A stretch of DNA of 64,000 bases from Polytrichum commune (GCA_950295325.1 OX485805.1:47022758-47086757), one strand, 5' to 3'; counted from the first letter of the stretch, positions 23,352-35,391 are shown. Notes: generated by a model from the sequence alone, not told the origin. Numbers and translations: made by a program.

Positions 23352-24615
23352 CATTTGCCGGCCTTACCCTAAGAGTAACGTTACCTATACCCTCTATACG
23401 ACACTGCATCGGGATGTTGGTGAATGGTTCGTTGGCACCTATATAGGTGTGGGCCCGCTGCCGTTTGGCGTCACTAATATAGGGAGCCTTGTAAAGGTGT
23501 AGAAATTAAATAGAAGCAACCAATGAGAGCAAGGGGTAATGAAATGAAATTGATATTGAAGTCCGTAAAGCCAAAAGGCTAATGGGACTGAGAATATATC
23601 ATGATGGTTTCAATGAGCTGATTTTCTAGAGTGGTGGAGTGTTGTAGCCTCTGTAAGATAGAAGCTAATGTCAACTTACTGGTCCGATTGAAAGAATGAC
23701 TTGAGGCTTCCTAATATTACATCCTCAAATAATGATGGAAACTTATCTCTAATAGGGTTATATATAAGGAACACTCCAACATAAAGTGTGCCCCATTTTC
23801 AACTGCATTATAAGAGCAAAAGTGATGTACTTTATTATCTCTAGAGATATGGAATTGGGGGTATGGAAGTTGTGGATACGATCGGGAGGATTGGGGAAGG
23901 GGCCTCTTTTTCTTCTTCTTTTATTTATTTTTTTAAATTAAAAAAACAATAGTTGATCTTACCCTAGAATCATCTCCATGCGTACGTACGCTTTGTAAGG
24001 CACTACATCTAGATGTTGAGGCATGGGTCATTGGCACCCCAAGGTATGTGGTTTTGTTCCATTCAGGGTCATTGATTTGGGAAGCTTTCTAAAGGTTGAG
24101 AATTTTAACAACATCAGTTGATGAGAGCAAAGGGCAATGAAGGGTATAGAAGGTAAGGGCACGGTTAGGAGACTTGGGGTAGGGACCTATCATGTCATGT
24201 ATACATTCTTTTAATAGCCATGGATGTTCAAATTACATTGCAAAAAATACATTCTAGTGTTTCTTGTGTTAATTGGTAGTTGCATGTCTTTCCCCACCTT
24301 GTGTCTCTTTTCTTCTTCTTCGCCTTGCCCTAAGAGTGTTGAACCCCCCATACCCTCTATCAGACATTGCATCAAGTTTATGATGACTGGTCCATTTCAC
24401 CAATTGGACCTTGTTCCATTTGGGGTCATTCCTTGGGAAGCGTAGTATGTATTTAGAAATTAAATCGAAGCAACTTTTGAGACGAACGGGGAATGAGGAG
24501 TATGGAAGCTAGGAACAAGGCTAGGGGAACTGGGGTAGGGACTTGCCTATTAGGTCAAGTATGCATTCCTTAGATAATAATCGCAACGGTTGAAAGTACA
24601 CGGAAGGATGTGTTG
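23350..24615 (+). repeat. Triplicated dispersed repeat R4
   Basis: Three diverged copies lie at about 23350-23545, 23970-24230 and 24310-24615. Each contains a CACTGCATC/ACATTGCATC-type block, a GTTCC.TT.GGGTCATT-type block, GGGAAGC, a GAATGA.G.GTATGGAAG-type block and, in two copies, ACTTGGGGTAGGGAC followed by TATGCATTC. A related piece is at about 40640-40870. Confidence 0.6.
23625..23855 (+). repeat. Dispersed repeat family R3, copy 1
   Basis: Matches 55285-55470 in order: TAGAGTGGTGGAGTGT, GTAGCCTC, GATAGA.GCTAAT, a CCACTCCA/ACACTCCA block, TTCAACT.CATTATAAGAG and TTATCTCTA.AGAT. About 200 bp are shared. It lies between copies of R4. No coding capacity. Confidence 0.7.
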
Positions 24616-24643
24616 GATAATCAAGCTCATTAAGGTAGTGTTT

Positions 24644-24835
24644 CTTGTGCATGACACTATTAAGTGTGTGTTTGCTCATGTGGGCCCTAAGAATATAACC
24701 ATGAGATGGCCCAACTTGGTGCAAGGAGACTCAATTTAAGTTTAAATCAGCTCCAGGTTGGGGCATCCCATAGTTATATTCTCAGGGCCCACATGAACAC
24801 ATGCACACTGCTTAATAATACTATGTGTTAGCAAG
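24644..24835. repeat. Foldback element (near-palindrome)
   Basis: The left arm at 24644-24718 and right arm at 24752-24835 are inverted copies. CATGTGGGCCCTAAGAATAT in the left arm pairs with ATATTCTCAGGGCCCACATG in the right, and both arms extend toward CTTGTG.. and ..GCAAG at the tips. The loop is about 33 bp. The transcript would form a long hairpin, typical of a MITE and able to give rise to small RNAs. Confidence 0.8.
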
Positions 24836-25417
24836 TAATTGTGAGTCTCTTATTTTATTTTTGGGTGGCTATTTTCATTTCTATGTTTTTTTCTTGGAAA
24901 CATATAATCTTGATCCTAAAATTCACTATAACCCACTTGAACAAATTGTATATGAGAGCAAGAAAGACCCTAGGAATGAGTTAGGAACGGAGGGAATGAA
25001 AGGAGGAAAGATGGGTGGAGGAACTATTGATAGTTACATAAAACTAGATTGACTCCTAAACAATAATCATTATATGTTCAATTGTATTAGATCAAACATG
25101 TGGATGTGATTATAATAATATCATAGCAGTTGTTTTGAATATATTTCATTATCTTCTCGTTAATTATATAGATAAAATCAAAAGTACATTTTATCTTATT
25201 GTAGTTTAATATCATAACATTCAAGTAATCATCAAGGGTTCATATATCTACCAAGGAATTTAAATTTACTGAAAATGTATCGACGGATCCACCCATAGAA
25301 TCGATATAACCAAGAAGTTCAAAATTTGAAATTATGCCCATATTTACTTAAATACGAGTGACGAAGGTAAATTTTACAATGTGGCAAATCTTTCTCTAGA
25401 TTTAAACGGGTTACAGT
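24836..25417. other. AT-rich spacer
   Basis: No gene, structured RNA or clear repeat seen. Confidence 0.4.
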
Positions 25418-25420
25418 TAA

Positions 25421-25805
25421 GAGCGTCCCCACCAGACCGGGCATAGGGCATGCCAACGCCAAAAATGGGGCATCCCGGGTTCTTAGGTGGCGGTACCGGC
25501 ATAATTTAGAACCGGCCCGGGTATAGTAAGGGCCTTCCCCCGCCATAAATGGTTCATATGGCGGCCCTCCTCCGGCCCGCCAAGAGATTACTTTAATATC
25601 AGATACTCCGATATCCTACTTTATCCCATGTCAGATAATAGGTGTCATTGTCTTATTGATTGCTTCCTAATTATACCGGGGGTATGCCTAGGCTTTGGTG
25701 GGCTCTGACTCAAGATGAGTTGCCCCGCCCAAGATGGAGGGCTCCCCAAAGGTATAAAATATTATATACTCTATTTGGCGTGTACCCGGTCTGGTGGGGA
25801 CGCTC
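25421..25805. mobile_element. Harbinger-type MITE with TAA target duplication
   Basis: A 385-bp element with terminal inverted repeats GAGCGTCCCCACCAGACCGG at the left and its near-exact inverse CCGGTCTGGTGGGGACGCTC at the right. It is flanked by TAA at 25418-25420 and 25806-25808, the 3-bp target duplication expected for PIF/Harbinger elements. The interior is GC-rich near both ends and has no transposase. The TIRs are almost undamaged, which suggests a relatively recent insertion. Confidence 0.9.
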
Positions 25806-25841
25806 TAAGAGGGTATGCATATGTGCAATTTCCGTGCAAGT

Positions 25842-26220
25842 ACACTATTTGGAGTTATGCAGTGCTATAACATTTTACTGAGATTGTCATTTTTACCCAA
25901 ATAACAAAAGTAGTTAGTATGCACACTGAAGAATATGATATAACTTAGTCACTTAAAACTCATACTCTCAATAAAATGTTATAGCAATGCGTAACTCCAA
26001 ATGATAACCGGCAGTACTTAGACAAATTAGTGTAGAGGTGAATTGGCAAGTTCAACATTTACCCAAGAGTTCAATTTTTACTATTGAAAGTTCAATTGGT
26101 TGTTTGGACATTATAAAACATCAGTGACTTGGTAAAATATTGCATCCTCATGGAATAGTTATAGCGTTGCTTAACTCTTAATAATAACATGCACTAGTTG
26201 GGATAATCAATGCATATAGC
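25842..26220. repeat. Inverted repeat and dispersed repeat R5
   Basis: Arms at 25842-25885 and 25967-26016 are inverted copies sharing TTTGGAGTTA, GCTATAACATTTTA and TGAG. The following stretch (26030-26220) matches 54570-54750 in order: AAGAGTTCAAT, TAGTTATAGC, GTTGGGATAATCAATG-type blocks. A relative lies at about 44360-44530. Likely a MITE family. Confidence 0.6.
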
Positions 26221-27057
26221 AAGGATACAAAAAGGAAGAAGAGATTGTCCACCCATGTGGACTGTAGTGTTGTATGATATTTAAGTGGATCTAAGTCCAT
26301 ATGTAATCCTACAACACATTCTATAAGAATTAAAGGGACTTTGAAGCAGTGTCCGAATTGATTTTGGGCAAAATTGGTCAAGATTCAAGTGTATCCAAGT
26401 TCAACCAATTACATGTTGAAATCTTTTGGTTTTCCTTAATTAATTAAAGGTACATTGTCTGAATTCCTCTAAAACGATTGGCAATCTGTCTAGAAATCTT
26501 GAACATTGAACATATATGTGTAACGAATCCATCAATGTAAGTTAGATTCTCCAGTATGTGCCATTTTGAGTTACCAATGAAACCCTTTGTTAGAAAGCAC
26601 TAATCAATATAGCTACTTGTCCCACAAATTCTCATGAGTTCCGTTGCATCGTGAAAACCTGGTATAGTTCTGTTGATGTGACCTTAAATTATTCTCCAAG
26701 TAGGTGGCAAAAGAATAACCTATATTAGAACACACATACCATGAACCAAAAGCTCCTCCCGAAACAATCGAGTGGCTTATGAATTTAAATAGGTAGTAAG
26801 TTCTCATTTCAAGATGAGGTCAATGAAAAAAATTTAATTAGCAGTACATCTACTACTTGAGTACCTTCGGCAGGGAGGAAGAAAGCTCTATACTAGGTCC
26901 ATTCCTCTCATAAAACACCTACCCCATATACCCTTGGGTCGCCGTTTCAGCAATAACACATGATTCCCATACCTACTTGGTGAAATAATTTAATGAAAGA
27001 AAATAAAAGCTACCTACACATGCTGAACAATAGCAACAATGCACAAAAATGCAGCTC
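26221..27057. other. 3' flank of the kinase gene
   Basis: No gene seen. The part nearest 27057 is likely 3' untranslated sequence of the minus-strand kinase. Confidence 0.35.
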
Positions 27058-30000
27058 TCAAAATCCTGCCCAACCTGCAGGAGATAATTGATTTGTGTTT
27101 GAAGTTGCCCCACCAATCAGGGTTTTAGGTCCGTAAAAACTGTTACTTGTTGCTGGCAATGGGGATGGGGATGAGGAGGCTCTTTCTTGTGCCAGTTTCC
27201 AAGTCTCCCCACCAAAAGTGCTCCTCCTGCTGTTTTGTGGCGGTGGAGCTCGGACAGGCATGGAGTCGGTGTGATTTGTAGTCAACTGCTGCGGATGATT
27301 TTGGCCTGAAAATTCTGCATCGCGAGATGGCGCAAATGCTTGCCATCCTCCTTGTTGAGCACTTGAATTGTTGGAGGACAGTCCTTCTTGCAGATCCCAG
27401 ATTGTTCCACTTTGTTCTGCAGCCTGTATTTGGAAATAAAGTTCAAATTAATAATTGTTCACACTCGAGTTTATTTACTTTGAGAAACAAAACCTTATTT
27501 GCTTTAGCGCTTGAGGGCCCATGACCATTCAAATCTAAATTTCTTATTGGCAAATGCCGAGACCGTATCACTTCAATTTCCGCTAGAGTGTGAGGGGCTA
27601 AGGGACCCATGCAGTTTGAATGGATGACGAAACCTACATGAAGCATGAACGAATTTTAAGGGCCCTCGAGATTTCCTGGTCACAGTTTTTGAGAAAGCTG
27701 TAAAGTGGCCCTTAGTAAGATAAAAACTGTTGTCATCGTAGGTGCAAATTTGAACTGGCACAAAAAATTCACATACCTGCTCAAAATTCTGAGCTCCTGC
27801 ATTTTGTTGAGATTGCCATTGACGTTGACTCATCGGCTGCTGCTGTTGATTGAACAAATCTTGTTGCGAGTTTTTGTTGTTTGCACCAGAAGCAAGTGCA
27901 GATTTCAAGTCCTGAATCTCTTGTTTTTGTGCACGGCAAATTGCAGTCATCTCCTCAAACCTGGACACTATAGCCGATTTATCATTGAGAACTTGTGAGA
28001 GCGCGACATTCAGCCTATCAACTTCCGCTTTCAGTTGCTCATTTGTTCGAGACTGACTACTAACATTTCCTTGCATAGAATTCCCCTCAAATGGTTCATT
28101 TGGTGAACCTGTATTTTCTGGCAAATGCCTCTGCCTTGATGGCATACTACCAATAGGCGACAATAACACTGGAGCTTTCGGTCTCTCATCTTCATCGAAC
28201 TTCCAGTTGCTTGATTCACTGTCCACTTTTGTGTCAAGTTGTTCAACCTCGTCTGCATAGTTTCTCCTCCTAGGAACGGGAGCGGATCCTTGACTTTGAA
28301 CTTTTTCCTTCGAATTTTTCCCTGACGGTGGTGTCAAATCTTTTGGAGGACTGTCATTCAAGTATCGAGACACTGTTGGCTGACTCCCAACTTTGGTGGG
28401 TGTGGTGTCTTTGTTGTTGCTACTCTTTTCTTGTCTCGATAAAGGTTCATCTGCCTTCAGATTTTGAGCATGGGGAGTGGACCAGAAAGCACCTTTGGGT
28501 GAGTGATTATTTGTAGCACTTGCACTCACTGGGCGTTGATCAGAATCTTTTGAAGGTAATGCTTTTGCTCCTTCGGTAAAGCCACCTACAGTGCAACAAA
28601 ATCACAAGAAAATAATGCACACATTATAAAAACATTAGCCCAAACTAGATGGGAGGCTAGCAGCACTACAATTTAATTAACAAAAATATACTCCAAGACT
28701 GATTTGATGATAACACGAAGAATACAGTGAAATTGATTGATCCTGCTCAAAGGTACATATAGGAAAGCAGGCCTAACTCAGTTACTTGTCTTTATCAGAC
28801 CCTATATGTAATTGGTAAATGGTTAGGTGTGAATCTAAGAACAGGGAACAAATGAATATGCTTAAATCGTGGTAACTATTCTAGGTTCAATAGTGAACAT
28901 TAGACCAATATGATCAATTTAGAAGAAAGAGAATCTTCACTTTGACAATAAAAAAAAATTCATATAAGCCCCAGAAATATGAGAAAAATGGCTACAGCCT
29001 TGATATGGATTTACAAATTATTTCATCCTAATTGTGTATTCAATATCATAAAAGATTTATCTTCAAGCTTGGGTCTAATCTTGAGTACAAATGCAAGGTC
29101 CATTAAAGGGATGTTTTGGACCCCAAGTTTCTTGAACTGGGCCCTAATGTTAATCTAACGTCTGTAACTCCAACTATAAAGCAGTAATTACAGCTTTGAA
29201 CAGCAATTTACATGCACATTTCAAACAACTGGAGTGAAAAAAAACCTGCGTCAAAATTCTTCTGCGTTGGGAGGAGAGTATGTGCCGATGCGGCTTTATC
29301 TGGGTGTGATCTCCGAAGGTCGGAGGGAAGAGCATCATTCACTCGCTGCCACACCTGCATCCTTTGCTTCACATATTAAAATTAGAGGGAAATTAACAGT
29401 CCAAATAAGTATTCTACAGGGACTTTTATCACCTACAAAAGAACATCTTCCTTTTATATATCATGCTGCTGCTGCCACCAAAACTAACCTAGTCATGTAG
29501 AAGGAGAGGCCCAGTCCAGCAAAGCCCTTGCCTGCATGACATCTGGCCTTGCCTCCGGTGATGGGTTGAGCATGTCTTTGATCAGCCCAGTTATAACATT
29601 GCTGTACTTTGGCACATCGGGTATTTTGTAGTTGCAATTCAAAACTTGTAGTTTTGACTCACCGTCAAATGCTGACTTGAGATACGCAATCCTGTATAGG
29701 AGACATCCAAGAGCCTACACATCAACCAAAACGATAAACAACATTTATCAGATCTGAACATATTGCTCACAACCATCCTTACAACATCACCTAACAGGAA
29801 CGGGGGTGTGTTCATACAGGATGAGTCACAGTTTGTACAAACCCCTAACAAGTAATACTTCATTACTTGTTAATAATACTTAATTTGGTCTGACATTACA
29901 GTTCTGAGATTATGGGACATTTCACTGGGAGTTCATATGCTGTGGGTTTTCCATTGGTTGGTTTCAGCGAATATCAATAACATCTTTCCACTTGTGGTCC

Positions 30001-33000
30001 ATACTCAAAAGGTATTGTTTGAATTTGAACAAAGAGTAACCTATTTTTTTATTCATTTAGGGTCAAACACATTTTGCACCTCTTGATATGCTAAAATGGG
30101 TGTGATCCTCAATGAACTGATATAGGATGTTCTTCGTTGAAACCTCCACACTACCTCCAAACATGCACAAAAAACTTAACGAACATGCAAACCAGCCAAT
30201 CCCCGACCAAAAAGTCATGTTGAGTTAGAGGATAGCTCTATTAAAATGACTTTAAGAGTATATTTTGCATCGAAGAGTGGTCCCCTTCAATGCCTGGATC
30301 ACGATTTCTATACTTTGGTGTTGCTAGACTGAAGTCCATAGTGAGAATTTGAAATACATCTCTAGTGAGAGAGCCACCTTAATATGATGTAATGTTGCTT
30401 CACCACATGTTCCTAACCATATGCTGATAACCTCTTTCAAAATCATTTGAGTTGACAAAGCTGTTGAAAATAATAGGAGGGTTGCCATCTTACCCAAATA
30501 TCTACTTTCTCACTGATAAGCTGCCTTTGATACAGATCCCACATCTGGTATGCCACATTGGAAACAAGTTTTTCAATAAGCTCAATATAAGAACTGCTTA
30601 ATTAAAAATTTCAGAAAACAACCAGAAGGCCAAGAACAGAATGAATCTCAAAAAACCCCCAGTTCCCTGGAAAACACAGTCTCTTCCAATAAAAATGAAT
30701 GCTGACTCACCTCGGGTGCTCGATAAGCAGGTGTCGTATACTTCCGAATAAAATCTTCCTCAAGGCCCATTTCATCAGGTGTATCAAAGTGTTTATGATT
30801 GACTGAAGTACTTCCAAAGTCACATAACTTCCATAACCCATCTGGACCCATAAGCACATTTTCTACTTTCAGATCCCTGCACAGGACAGGTGATACACAT
30901 CAGATCTCCAAAGGTAAGATCACCCACATTACATGCTTTTGGAAGCAAAAACTTTCTTAAACCCTTGTTAGAGAATTCTGAAAACCATTTCTTCAGGAAT
31001 TGTCTCAATGCACATCAACATAGAGAATTAATGCAGCAACAGTCGATGTTAATTGATAGAAAAAAAAAGAAAAAAAAATTTAAATAAACAGGAATCAAAA
31101 GTATGTGAGAGTTGGTGCATAACCAGGAGTTAAAATTCGAAATTCAAAACTTCACAGAAAATTAAGAATGCCAAGAGAACCTTCATTTGAGAAGGTCAAA
31201 GATTTATCAAAATAAGGACCGAAGACATTCAATACTTCCAATTATTTACAGCATGCAATTATTGAACGAAACGCCAAGCATGGTTGGGGAGCAATCAACA
31301 AACATTGCAAGCAATCGATACAAAACTCCCAACAAACAGACAGGTAGACCCATCAAATCACTTTGTGGTGGGTCAGATAAAGCCTGTCTGCAATTTCTAG
31401 GAGAAAGAACCTGATTTTGCAAAATTCAGTGGAAGTTCCTAATTTGTGGGAAAATGCATCCTTCCACCCAAGACACAAGTATTTGCATTGAGATCCTGCA
31501 GAGACCTAAATGCAATGCCAGCAGGAAGTAAGCACAGAACTCAACAGTGCAAAGCCATGGGTGGGGAGCGATCAACAAACCCTGCAACATTGCAAGCACT
31601 CTGCACAGCAACTCAACAAAAAGATGGGCCCAGCAAATCGTGAGCACAACTTCTGGGAGGCAGAACCTAATTTGCAGAATTCTTCAGTAGTTTTTAATTT
31701 AAGGTAAATCAGCTTCTTCTACCCAAGACAAAACTATGTACATTGAGATCATGTAGAGACCTAAATGCAATGGAAGTAAGCACCGAATGTTGCTCAGCCG
31801 GCATGGCAACATGGCAAGCAATCTGCACAAAAACCCCAGACACACTAGACAGACCCACTTGGACGTGTTCATTCACCTTATTTTGCACAATTCCTTGGAA
31901 AATCATAATTTGAGAGAGAATTGGCTTTTACTACAAAAGACACAAGTATGAGCACCCAGATCCTGTAGAGACCTAAATGCAATGTCAAAAGGAAGTGATC
32001 CCAGAACACAATGCAACACTGCAAGCAATCTGCACAAAAAACCCCACAGACAGACAGACCCACCTACTTTACCAGAATTCCTCGAAAGCTTCTACTTTGC
32101 GGAATATTTGGTTTCTCCTACCCAAGACACAATTATGTGCATTGAGATCCCGTAGACACCTAAATGCTGTGTGAACAGGAAGTAAGCCTGGAATGGAAGG
32201 GGACACAACGCAACCCAGAGTCACGGGGATGGGGATCGATCCACAAACATTGCAGCATCGCAAGCACTCTGCACCAAAACTCAACAAACAGATTGACCCT
32301 GCAAATCTTTTGTGCAGTTTCTGGGAGGCAAAACCCAATTCCGCAGAATTCCTCAGAGGTTCCTAGTTTGGAGGAAAATCAACTTCTTCTACCAAAGACA
32401 GAAGTATGTGCATTGAGATCTTGTAGAGACCTAAATGCGATGGCAACAGGAAGTAAGACCACAACAAAATGCAGCGCAGAACCACGGGTGCATAAAATTG
32501 CAAGCAATCTGAAAGAAAAACCCCACATACAGACAGATACATACTAACACCCACTTGAACATCAATTCATCCAATGCATCGCAATTAAAATGGTGAAAGA
32601 GATGGAAACCTGTGAGCAATGGGGGGCGACTGGCAATGCATGGCAAAGACAGCATTGCAGATTTGAAGGAAAATGACAAGGATCTGCTTCTCCTCATAGT
32701 AACCCGCGCCGCGATTCTCCAGCACATGGGCCAACATCTTGGGGCAATACTCCATGACCAGGAAACACTCTTTAGTGCGCCCGAGGTCATACACCACCTG
32801 GCCCTGCAGCGAGATGACATTGGGATGGCCCCGTAGAGACTTCATCACCGCCACCTCCCTCTTCACCACCTCCACCGACTCCATGTCGTTGCAGATAATG
32901 TGTTTGAGTGCATACGTCTTCCCGGATGATGCCTCCCTCGCCAAGTACACACATGAGAAGCCTCCCTGAGCGATGACGCTGCGTACCTGTAGCTTCAGAT

Positions 33001-33079
33001 CGCCCACGTCCACATGCTTTCCTTCCAAACTTACCCCCGCCCCCTCCTTCCCTGGCATAAACTGCTTCAATCTCCACAT
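27058..33079 (-). CDS. AAK1/NAK-family serine/threonine protein kinase
   Basis: Family members such as AAK1, GAK and yeast Ark/Prk kinases phosphorylate clathrin-adaptor and endocytic proteins. The plant role is inferred by homology. I read seven coding exons on the minus strand: 33079-32610, 30876-30711, 30544-30494, 29714-29532, 29354-29246, 28585-27777 and 27423-27058. Phases join exactly, giving 717 residues. The kinase domain has the glycine loop AQGGFSCVYLA (38-48), Lys59, His156-Arg157-Asp158 with Asn163, the Asp176-Phe-Gly motif, and AYRAPE ending at 212. All catalytic residues are present. Plant NAK signatures HIICND and RGAGYYEEKQ support the family. The tail has a coiled coil and Gln-rich segments and ends GWAGF. 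Intron 4 uses a GC donor (CAG/GCAAGG). Intron 1 (1,733 bp) is a tandem array. Confidence 0.94.
27505..27720. repeat. R2-related transposon remnant in kinase intron 6
   Basis: Contains inverted GAGGGCCCATGACCATTC-like and GGGCCCTCGAGATTTCCTGGTCA-like blocks near its ends, and an AAAGTGGCCCTTAG motif as in 51310-51330. The inner part is unlike the other copies. A short DNA transposon remnant is likely. Confidence 0.4.
28780..29060 (+). repeat. R1 copy in kinase intron 5
   Basis: Aligned in order with 14020-14370 (see that entry): CTAACTCAGTTACTT, GAATCTAAGAACA, TTCTAGGTTCAATAGTGA, CATATAAGCCCC and ATGGCTACAGCCTT. It lies opposite to the kinase reading direction. Confidence 0.6.
31240..32555 (-). 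repeat. Tandem array filling kinase intron 1
   Basis: About six degenerate units of roughly 190-280 bp. The blocks CCAAGACACAAGTAT, GCATTGAGATC, GTAGAGACCTAAATGC, GGAAGTAAG, AAGCAATCTGCACAAAA and CAGAATTCCTC recur in this order, with clear unit starts near 31466, 31719, 31933, 32120 and 32391, and a partial leading unit from about 31240. The array ends about 55 bp from the donor site of intron 1, just inside the first coding exon's boundary. Confidence 0.85.
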
Positions 33080-33104
33080 CCTTCCTCACCTAATCCCAAA
33101 CTCT

Positions 33105-33655
33105 AATCTCCAAAACTATGATGTCCACAACTTCTCTCCACTCCCACTGTCTTAACCTACCCCAAACCTCCAACGGACCTAGGTTGCATTCCGCATGTGA
33201 AGTTCTCTACATCAAACTGACATAGCGAGACGCATCCCAATTCCCAACTCCAATCTCCAAACTTTCCTCCACTCCCACTCTGCCCTCCTAACCCCAAACT
33301 CCAAAACTTCTCTCCACCCCCACTGCCTCTTTCCTCCTACCCCAAACCTCCGACAGACATAAGTTACATTCCGGAAAATGAAATACCCAACATTCAACCT
33401 CCAAAACTCCTCTAAGTTATGCCCCCTCCTAACCCAACACTCCCAACAGACCTAAGTTAAGTAACATCCCGCATGTGAAGTCCTCTGCAACATCAAATAC
33501 TCCAGACTCCTACAATCTCCAAACTTCTCTCCCGGATTCCCACTACTTACCTACCTACTACCTCTCTCTCCTCCACAACTCGAGCAACACCAAACCTTAC
33601 GTTACATCCTCCGACCGCATGTGAAGTTCTCCAATAAGTTACTTTCATCAAAATG
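33105..33655 (-). repeat. Pyrimidine-rich tandem array upstream of the kinase
   Basis: Four degenerate units of about 110-150 bp. Each has a CTTCTCTCCACTCCCAC block, ACCCCAAACCTCC, GACCTAAGTTACATTCCG and, in three units, CATGTGAAGTTCTC. The array starts about 25 bp upstream of the kinase ATG, so it occupies the probable 5' untranslated region and promoter. On the gene strand it is purine-rich. Confidence 0.75.
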
Positions 33656-33817
33656 TTGAAGTTACATCAAAAAATCGAACTCCCAAGAGTGAGATGAGAG
33701 AGATCCCGCATGTGAGGGCACCTGTGTGGGAAACCTGCGAGACCTAAGTTTAGCAAGTGAGATTTTGTTGTGGAACGTGGAGGCGATGATTGAGGCAAGG
33801 AACGAGGGATGGAGAGT

Positions 33818-33836
33818 GAGAGAGAGAGAGAGAGAG
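33818..33836. repeat. (GA)n microsatellite
   Basis: A run of nine GA units, in the upstream flank of the kinase. Confidence 0.85.
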
Positions 33837-34207
33837 AAAGAGAAACTTGCCTTTGCAACACTTTCACTTTTGAGTTTTGAGTGAGTCAGTCAGTCAGTGA
33901 AGCACTTTTTTCCTCTTTTTTTTTTTCCTTTTGTGAATTTCCTTTGTATTTTGTTACATTAATCCTTCACTTCCTAAGAGTCCCAAACATTGGTTCCTTG
34001 TTTGATGACTGCAGCCCTGCCTCCAAGGTACTAGTGTACTACGGGTTGTTTCTCTCTAGCCCCCCTTTTGGCTTATGAATGACTCTTGAAGGAAAATTCA
34101 TCCAAAAGGAAGGTCCTGGGAAATGACCTCTTTGTGCTTTGTGGACTTACCTCCTTGGCTTTATGAATAGAATGACTAGAAAAGGCATTGACAAGCCACC
34201 CTAATCC

Positions 34208-35234
34208 GGGGAAGGCTAAATCCTCTGTAGTAACGCATAGCTGGCTCACGTGTGGCCACCGTGGCACGTGGGCCCCGCGCCGGTGCCTAGCCCATTTGAC
34301 CCCCCAGGGTTTAGGGTACGGTCGTACCTTGCTAACGCCCGAGACACTGCGCAGTGTTCCGAACTTTAGTCGCCGGAACACTGCAATGCTGGAACACTAG
34401 CCCCATCCATCGCCATGCCCAGCCATGCCATCCCCTCATGCCCACGCCATGGCTGTGGGGCTCACCAATACGTCATCTCCCGTCAACCCAGAGTCTCGGA
34501 ATGCGCGTTAGGAGACTGGAGTGAAGGAGGAGCAGTCCTTTTAACCCATATTGTTTGGGGGACAGCTCAAGGGCAAGCTTATAAGGAGAAGTGGCCAGCA
34601 CCTCGTTCGAGAACAAGATGCTGACTTGGAACTGGTTACTTGCTACTTGTTGCTAAGATTATGGCCCCCTCTGATGAGAGAGGTTACTTGGAACTGGTGA
34701 CTGGTTATTGGCTCTTGAGACTATGGCCGGATACTGAGACTATGGTCGCGCCCGTCTAGACTATGGTCCTAGGGATTAGACTCTTCGCTTAGGCCGGTTC
34801 GCTTAGCTCGGTCACTCAGTTCCCGTTACTTTGCCATTGCTTTTGCATGTAATCCCAAAAGTCCAAAAGTCTTTTTCTTCAGGGTATTTTTGGCTCAACT
34901 CGTCTAGCTTATCTTTTGTCCAAGTTGTTGATTCAAAGCCACTAGGTGATGTCTTATCATACATCATGAGACCCAACTCTTGAAGGACCATTGTACGTCG
35001 TACAATGTCTTTGATCTTGTAACAAGAGTGTTTTTGCCATGCACGACGAACATGCCACAAGCAAAGGAAAATTGGAGTTCCAGGCCACGTCTCTCTGAAA
35101 CATGCCAAATATCAACCATGTCAATGCGAATACATTTTTTGAGTAACGGCTTTCATAATGACATAAAATGGCATTAAACTACGAATATGAGATAAATGGG
35201 TGGAATATATGTCAGGAATTGTTTGACTAACTCA
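34208..35234 (+). repeat. Left long terminal inverted repeat of the MULE
   Basis: 1,027 bp, mirrored base for base by 36658-37684 as far as I can check, including every stop and frame. It contains a minus-strand open frame of 98 codons (34812-35108) with the motif LCLWHVRRAWQKH, a piece of the MULE transposase core. It also has internal repeats of an ACTATGG motif near 34725-34770. Confidence 0.92.
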
Positions 35235-35249
35235 AACATTCGTGGGAAT

Positions 35250-35391
35250 GTAACACTAATCTTGTAACACTGAAGTTGAAACACTGATCTTGTAACACTA
35301 AAGTTGTAAAACTGAACTTCTTACACTAAGGTTGTAACACTGAATATGTAACACTAAAGTTGTAACACTGCAATCCTAAACACTGAAGTTT
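35250..35391 (+). repeat. 16-17 bp subterminal tandem repeat inside the MULE
   Basis: Eight or nine variants of TTGTAACACTAAAG/TTGTAACACTGAA follow directly after the left inverted repeat. Subterminal short repeats are typical transposase-binding regions in DNA transposons. The right side has no equivalent. Confidence 0.8.

Noticed and set aside
31240-32555. Regularly repeated units considered as a CRISPR-like array
   Set aside because: Units are 190-280 bp, degenerate and without constant short repeats or spacers, within a plant intron.
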